Source: Apolygus lucorum | Lineage: Eukaryota > Arthropoda > Insecta > Hemiptera > Miridae | DNA: 64,000 bases | Reading direction: 5' to 3' | Assembly (NCBI GenBank): GCA_009739505.2 | Contig: CM019168.2 | Coordinates: 13,206,001-13,270,000, forward strand | Position numbers and translations under genes: made by a program | Part shown: positions 59,438 through 64,000 of the stretch, piece by piece | Layout: every line of letters starts with the position of its first letter | Numbering within the stretch: the stretch's first letter is position 1 | Notes under the pieces: generated by a model | What the model was told of the DNA's origin: nothing | Database searches by the model: none | Seen by the model: the letters and a program-made list of their open reading frames with translations, nothing else

Positions 59438-60220
59438 AACGCTGCAAATCATTGCTCAAAGGTTTATTATTTTCTGTATAGATCACCCTTCTGTATAGAT
59501 CCCTGGTTCTCCATCAATAGCACCTACCAACATCTGTATTCTCCCTCGACCTTCCCTCTCAAATTTCAGCTTCCTGCGTTCAATAGGATTGAAAATGACT
59601 TCGGAGCTCACTCAGCTGATCAGTGATCATAGGAGTGAAGAAGATCTCCTCGAATGCTGAAGACGCCTGGAAGAGCACTTCCATTCAATAGGATTGAAAA
59701 TGACTTCGGAGCTCACTCAGCTGATCAGTGATCTGAGGAGTGAAGAAGATCTCCTCGAATGCTGGAGACGCCTGGAAGAGCACTTCCATTCAATAGGATT
59801 GAAAATGGCTTCGGAGCTCACTCAGCTGATCAGTGATCTGAGGAGTGAAGAAGATCTCCTCGAATGCTGGAGACGCCTGGAAGAGCATTTCCATTCAATA
59901 GGATTGAAAATGGCTTCGGAGCTCACTCAGCTGATCAGTGATCTGAGGAGTGAAGAAGATCTCCTCGAATGCTGGAGACGCCTGGAAGAGCACTTCCATT
60001 CAATAGGATTGAAAATGGCTTTGGAGCTCACTCAGCTGATCAGTGATTTGAAGAGTGAAGAAGATCTTATCGAATGATGGAGATGCCTGGAAGAGCTCTT
60101 CCATTCAATAGGATTGAAAATGGCTTCGGAGCTCACTCAGCTGATCATTGATCTGAGGAGTGAAGAAGATCTCCTCGAATGCTGGAGACGCCTGGAAGAG
60201 CACTTCCATTCAATAGGATT
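59438..60220 (+). mobile_element. Family B repeat, copy 6 (cut by LTR element)
   Basis: Starts AACGCTGCAAATCATTGC and carries the longest 105-bp array. It ends abruptly at ...CAATAGGATT (60220), where GAAAATGG is expected and an LTR end begins. Confidence 0.85.
59590..60219 (+). repeat. 105-bp in-frame tandem repeat, six units
   Basis: Six units, preceded by CTCAAATTTCAG and CTTCCTGCGTTCAATAGG. Frame 59694-60077 is open over more than three units ('MASELTQLISDLRSEEDLLE'). The fifth unit has a stop (CGAATGATGG for CGAATGCTGG). Unit identity is high, suggesting recent amplification. Confidence 0.9.
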
Positions 60221-61712
60221 TGTAGGCCTGCTACTTGTGGCGATTGTGTCGATGACCACAGAGGTAGCGTCCCGGCTTACTCGTGGCGGTTGTGACGATT
60301 GTGGCGACACACCAGTTGTAAGCGGGATTTGCGTTCGACAGGGTTAAGGTTTCGATCCGCGGCGTAGTTGGTAGCAGCACGAGGTTGTGACGCCACGTGC
60401 CGATCCCAAGTTCACCGAATGACACAAAACCCAACGTGGCGAGCTCAGGTGGGAAGGGGAAGACAAACAAATATCGAAACAATAGTTAAATTTACAAGGG
60501 GTAGCGTGTGGTATTTACCTGTGACGAGGCGGTGAAGCGGCCAGTCGGATTCCTCGGGATGATGCAATCTGAAATGTTAGCCTTAAGGGCGTCCTATTGA
60601 GAAAATGGCGTCCGCCAAATGCGACGCTGCCGAAGGGGCCTACGCAGGTGTCTGAGGGACGCCTCGGAAAAGATGGCGGAGTTTGACGCGTCACCAAGCT
60701 CCGGTTTTCACACTGAGGAACCAGGTAAAAATGAGAAAAGACATCAAATGCCAAATTACAACAATGAAAGGTAAGTTTATTAAATAATCAAAAGGTTTTC
60801 TGACTAGGCACACCGAAGGGTGTGTCGAAAAGAAGCCTGATGGGCGCAACAACACAAGTAAGTATGGCACAAGATTAAATGTTCAATATGATGGATTTTG
60901 CAAATAATAGTTCAATATACAATTTAATAACTCCAATTTGACTTTGTGTTTCAGGTTTCCAGAGGATATCAGTTCAACGTTCCAGGTGTTCAACAAAGGT
61001 GAGTATGGTAAGTATAGGTTAGATTTATGTTGCAGGTAAGTATTTAGCTTTAAGTTACAACTTTCAATATTACGACTTTTGTTCAAATGTTCCAGAATTA
61101 CTTCTACGCACTGTCCTAACTGCATTGGCCAATGGTTTAAAGGTAAGTTATAGTTTTCACTCACACGTGTCAGGGCCCTGAGGTATCCTTCCAGGTGTGA
61201 TGTGGCGGTTGTGGTGGTTGTGGCGACGGACGTCCAGTGAATCCAGGGGATCTTTAACCAGATCAATTCGGCGCGAGACGGCGTTTTCGATGGTCAGGGA
61301 TCTTACGAAAAGCGTCTTTAAGGGGTTTTGGGGGTGGTTTTGACTCTAACAGGCTCAAGTTCACGGGCTGTGGGGCTCACGGTGACTCTTACTGAATATC
61401 TGAGGGGGGTCTGCCTGTGGAGGGGGCTGCTCGTTGGTTTTGTTCTGGATGGTCCCCCTCCGCTCCCTCGACGGACGGGCGCCTGCCAGGTGGAGACTTC
61501 TGATTGGCTCCCCCCGCCGAGGGAGGGACGCTCTGGCTGGAGACGGCGTCTTCATGTTGAGGGGGGGGTGACGTCACCTTTTTGAGCTGACCACGGATCC
61601 GAATCTGACAATACTCGCCGCGGGTGGCTATGACAAATTCGGATCGGAAGGGAGTTAACGAATCAACCCAGTCTCTTCACTGGAAATGTTCCCCAGTGAG
61701 TGGAGACTCACA
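60221..61712 (-). mobile_element. Putative 3' LTR of large retroelement (about 1.5 kb)
   Basis: The low edge is exact: TGTAGGCCTG replaces the expected continuation of the 105-bp array, giving ...CAGGCCTACA as LTR end on the minus strand. The high edge is placed where the minus strand reads GGAGGGAAGGGGGA then TGTGAGTCTCC, that is polypurine tract then TG. The other LTR is outside the window, so the 1492-bp length is unverified. Confidence 0.55.
60765..61150 (+). promoter_or_regulatory. Cluster of 5' splice-site consensus sequences, antisense in the LTR
   Basis: On the plus strand GTAAGT occurs at about 60770, 60857, 61007, 61035 and 61142, and GTGAGT at about 60999. Several follow AAAG or CAG. 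Good acceptors alternate with them (TGTGTTTCAG near 60954, TTATGTTGCAG near 61034, CAAATGTTCCAG near 61095). They would outline exons of roughly 45 nt. No protein frame links them. Confidence 0.4.
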
Positions 61713-62813
61713 TCCCCCTTCCCTCCGGGAGCCAGCGTTGTCAAAGACGACGCTGGGTATTCCCAGAGGAGCCAAGGGACGCGCCTTCCTTATGGCCAGC
61801 TCGTAGGCGTGGCAACGACACCCGCGACAGTTTGCTGGGTCGCGCTGTGCCCGATGGTCTTCGGGGCACTCCGGCAGCGGTCGTCCCTGGCTGTGGAAGC
61901 TCTTGAGGCGTTGCCAGAATTCTTTACATCCCGGGCACCGGAAGACGAAGAGTCGTGGTACCTTCTTGGTGCAGACGGGGCATTGTCGCTTTCGGCTTAT
62001 CCGCAGGACGATCTTCGGGTGAGTCGGAGGCGGTTTTTCTGCGGCCGTTTCTGTTTCCGACTCGCTTGAGCGCATGAGAGAGCGTCCAGGTGTCGGTGGA
62101 GCGTCTCGGGTCGGTGACTCCGCGTACGAGCTGACTCGGCCACGGGCACGTCGGGGTGGTCGAGGTGTCGTCGGTGGGGAGTGCAGCGGTGTTAATGCCA
62201 CGTACGGGTCGAGCGGAGGGTCTGTGACCTCGATGGGCTGAGGCGATCGTGACGGGGCGGGGGACGAAGCGGGGGGCGGAGCCGGGGAGCGAGCCAACTC
62301 CCTCTCAGCCTCCGCAGACCTCGCCGCAGGTGCCTCTGCAGATGACTGGTGGGTTGCCTCAGGTGTAGCGGTCTTCGCCGCAGGTGGCTCCACTACCACC
62401 TGTGCGTTGGCTGCCTTGGACTCCTCCACGGCTGCATCCCGTTGCCGGACCAGTTGTTGGCGGTCCAGCAACCACTTGGCCTGGCGATCCAGCAGTGCGT
62501 CTCGCTCCTGCACGATCCTCTGGTAGATGGGGATCCACCTATGTATCTGGAGGATCGTGAGGAGCGCTGAGTTCCCTGAGGTGTGGCGACTAGTTGGTGT
62601 GTCGCCACACATCGTAAACCGCACAAAGTTGGCAAGAGTTTCGAGCGCGTCATAGGGGTCGTCGGATGGCGCGGGCGTGGCTACATGTCCCGGCGGCTGA
62701 TCTCGGAGGTTGGCGGTAAATCGTTCCGTGCGCTTCCTCATTAATTCCACCACGGGGTCCGGTGACTGGGGACCCCCGTCCACTATCCACTCATCTAGCG
62801 GTTCTTGTGCCAT
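61677..62813 (-). CDS. Extra ORF downstream of pol in LTR element, unknown function
   Basis: A 378-residue protein in the position env often takes, between pol and the LTR. Residues 95-135 form a charged helix likely to be coiled coil ('IVQERDALLDRQAKWLLDRQ'). Residues 140-265 are Pro/Ala/Ser-rich and disordered-looking. Residues 278-335 are a Cys/His cluster: C278-x2-C281-x11-C293-x2-C296 (zinc-ribbon-like), then C316, H320, C329-x2-C332-x1-C334-H335. No signal peptide or membrane segment is seen, so an envelope protein is unlikely. The ATG comes just after a good splice acceptor. The stop lies about 36 bases inside the putative LTR. Neither the Cys cluster nor the protein is recognised. A host gene captured by the element is possible. 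An intact 378-codon frame argues for recent function. Confidence 0.6.
   Translation of the reverse strand: MAQEPLDEWIVDGGPQSPDPVVELMRKRTERFTANLRDQPPGHVATPAPSDDPYDALETLANFVRFTMCGDTPTSRHTSGNSALLTILQIHRWIPIYQRIVQERDALLDRQAKWLLDRQQLVRQRDAAVEESKAANAQVVVEPPAAKTATPEATHQSSAEAPAARSAEAERELARSPAPPPASSPAPSRSPQPIEVTDPPLDPYVALTPLHSPPTTPRPPRRARGRVSSYAESPTRDAPPTPGRSLMRSSESETETAAEKPPPTHPKIVLRISRKRQCPVCTKKVPRLFVFRCPGCKEFWQRLKSFHSQGRPLPECPEDHRAQRDPANCRGCRCHAYELAIRKARPLAPLGIPSVVFDNAGSRREGGCESPLTGEHFQ
61713..61726 (-). promoter_or_regulatory. Putative polypurine tract
   Basis: GGAGGGAAGGGGGA on the minus strand, immediately before TGTGAG. It lies within the 3' end of the preceding ORF. Confidence 0.55.
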
Positions 62814-62814
62814 C

Positions 62815-62834
62815 CTACAACAAACAATAAAACG
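62815..62834 (-). promoter_or_regulatory. Putative splice acceptor for the extra ORF
   Basis: The minus strand reads TTTTATTGTTTGTTGTAG then GATGG, a T-rich tract with AG one base before the ORF's ATG. It suggests a spliced subgenomic message like env-bearing LTR elements use. Confidence 0.45.
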
Positions 62835-62945
62835 CCCTACTGTAACATCCTGCCTAGGAAAAGTGACTCAGGAATTGATTTCATTTTACTTCACACAAAT
62901 TATTCTGGCCTTGTTAGGAAGGTAGCAGAAGTAACGGTTCGGCTT

Positions 62946-63046
62946 GGTCTGAAGGACCTAAGTGAAGTTTGTTGGTCTGAAGGACCCAATTGAAATTGGT
63001 TGGTCTGAAGGACCCAAGCTAAACTTGTTGGTCTGAAGGACCATGT
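62946..63046. repeat. 28-bp tandem repeat, about 3.6 units
   Basis: GGTCTGAAGGACC recurs every 28 bp in the 267-bp spacer between pol and the extra ORF. Each unit contains the near-palindrome GGTC/GACC. Confidence 0.9.
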
Positions 63047-63080
63047 GTCAAGGTCGTGGTCAGTCGTTCCTAGTAGTCAG

Positions 63081-63920
63081 TCAGTTTGTCTTTCGGCCTA
63101 AGTGGAGTTGCTTATAATTTACGGAAGGGTCGCGCTGGCGGAACGAATATGGAGTGGTCCCGGGTGGCGCTTCTCCTCGGGGTCTTTTCGGAGGTAGACC
63201 TTCAGGTGTCGACGGCTCTTCAGCTTTGCGCACCACTGGTTCCTGGTGGGGGTTGTTGCTGTGGCGGTCGTGCTCGCTGTGGCGATCGTGGTCGCTGTGG
63301 CGATCGTGGTTGCTGTGGCGATCGTGGTCGCTGTGGCGATCGTGCTCGCTGTGGCGATCGTGGTTGCTGTGGCGATCGTGCTCGCTGTGGCGGTTGTGCT
63401 GACTGGGGCGATCGCTGTCTGTGAGGGGATCACCCTGGTGTGCCGGACGGTTTTCCTCGTGGTAGTTTACCGGGTGTTGTGAGTTTCCCGCTAACTTCTC
63501 GGCTGGTCTCTCCAAAGGGTAGCTGACGCTTTTATCTTCTTCACTGATCGAGGAGCGATCTGAGTGTCGATCCGCGTCCTCGAGGTGAGTCGGTTGTGGC
63601 GAAGCAGTCCCTTGGTTTGATTGTTCCGAAAACGGTGTAGTGGGAGAATTCTCGTGAGATCCGGTCGGCACATCGCCACATTCCATCATGGCCGGGTTTG
63701 GAGGCGGCCATCGCAACTCCTCATCAGAGTCCTCCATCGTTTCTTCCTGTGTCTCCTTTTCTGGTTCGTGGCTGTTCCTTATTGTGTCTGTTTTCTTGGT
63801 TTGATTGGATTCGGTATGGTCCAGGAAAGTATCATCCGGTACACCCAGCACAAAGGCCGGTTTGAGGCGGTTAATGTGTACTACCTGATGATGGGATCCT
63901 TCAATGATGGGATCCTTCAC
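63081..63920 (-). CDS. pol: C-terminal part of LTR-retroelement pol (partial)
   Basis: The frame has no ATG (it opens from a GTG at 63918-63920) and belongs to a longer polyprotein whose upstream part is mostly beyond the window. Residues 10-22, 'HHQVVHINRLKPAF', match the end of Ty3/Gypsy-type integrase. The remaining 250 residues are an acidic, Ser/Pro-rich, disordered-looking tail with a DRHSxH repeat (177-222) and a basic patch 'PPKRPRGE'. In frame upstream a TAG lies at 63945-63947. Around it GGATCCCATCAT is duplicated (63889-63916) and the sequence at 63945-63985 is a purine-rich run, so this copy has probably decayed near the window edge. Such a long repetitive tail after integrase is unusual. 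Confidence 0.7.
   Translation of the reverse strand: MKDPIIEGSHHQVVHINRLKPAFVLGVPDDTFLDHTESNQTKKTDTIRNSHEPEKETQEETMEDSDEELRWPPPNPAMMECGDVPTGSHENSPTTPFSEQSNQGTASPQPTHLEDADRHSDRSSISEEDKSVSYPLERPAEKLAGNSQHPVNYHEENRPAHQGDPLTDSDRPSQHNRHSEHDRHSNHDRHSEHDRHSDHDRHSNHDRHSDHDRHSEHDRHSNNPHQEPVVRKAEEPSTPEGLPPKRPRGEAPPGTTPYSFRQRDPSVNYKQLHLGRKTN
63249..63392. repeat. 18-bp tandem repeat coding RHSxHD, eight units
   Basis: GTGGCGATCGTGGTCGCT-type units, with variants giving x = E, N or D. The period is a multiple of three and the frame is kept. All other frames here are also open, explaining the overlapping ORFs on both strands. Confidence 0.9.
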
Positions 63921-64000
63921 ATAGAAATGCCAGAAGACGTCTTCCTATCATCTCTTCTTCCTCATCTTCCTATCTTCCCTTGTGGGGTACGCTGATGATA

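Noticed and set aside
62946..63046. Regular 28-bp repeats resembling a CRISPR array
   Set aside because: Units are directly adjacent with no unique spacers, in a eukaryotic retroelement.
63086..63482. Several overlapping plus-strand frames opposite pol
   Set aside because: Shadows of the 18-bp repeat, which is open in all frames; the minus frame carries the integrase end.

Overview
This looks like AT-rich nuclear DNA from an arthropod, probably an insect. It holds one 100-base assembly gap and I recognise no intact host gene. The arthropod reading rests on the element types present: Ty3/Gypsy retroelements, an I/Jockey-like LINE remnant, short TIR elements with TA or TTA duplications, and 5S- and tRNA-derived fragments. 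The order cannot be fixed from the sequence. Almost all structure is nested, mostly non-autonomous mobile DNA. Most short open frames are by-products of repeats. Repeat boundaries are good to about 10-30 bases unless two copies or an empty site fix them. Family letters are mine.

Families. A is about 620-660 bp, starts near CGCTGCAAAT and ends in a GAA-loop hairpin. B is a longer A relative carrying a tandem repeat. C is about 660 bp and ends in a GCTTCCG/CGGAAGC hairpin. D is a repeat with two copies. E is 260-690 bp with four short hairpins at its ends. F is a hairpin element attached to (TA)n. Fragments of A or B recur in either orientation from 2.9 to 60.2 kb.

Layout. 0-5.4 kb: LTR-like piece, C, tRNA-like SINE head, A copies, a 96-bp minisatellite and a TA-flanked TIR element. 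6.5-9 kb: a nest in which A/B lies in C and E lies in A. 9.9-10.8 kb: a 920-bp TIR element. 11.3-12.1 kb: LINE reverse transcriptase debris joined to an unknown coding fragment. 14.6 kb: gap plus (TA)n. 17-25 kb: A, B and E copies. 26.36-29.05 kb: a complete but internally deleted Ty3/Gypsy element with 224-bp LTRs that differ at one base. 29.3-30.2 kb: LINE 3' remnant. 30.3-31.5 kb: D split by C. 33-42 kb: more A/B plus a tRNA-like SINE. 42.6 kb: second LTR-like copy. 43-50 kb: largely unrecognised. 50.2-51 kb: TIR element with TTA duplication. 51-53.2 kb: D, tandem repeats and a 5S-like sequence. 55.1-55.5 kb: foldback. 57.9-60.2 kb: two B copies. 60.22 kb to the end: the 3' part of a large minus-strand LTR element (pol C-terminus, an extra ORF, polypurine tract, 1.5-kb LTR) that cuts a B copy.

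Two systems stand out. Family E preserves small hairpins at its ends while the stem sequence changes in a compensatory way. The Ty3/Gypsy element appears built to self-prime reverse transcription: 11 bases at its predicted transcript start are exactly complementary to the 11 bases just after its LTR.
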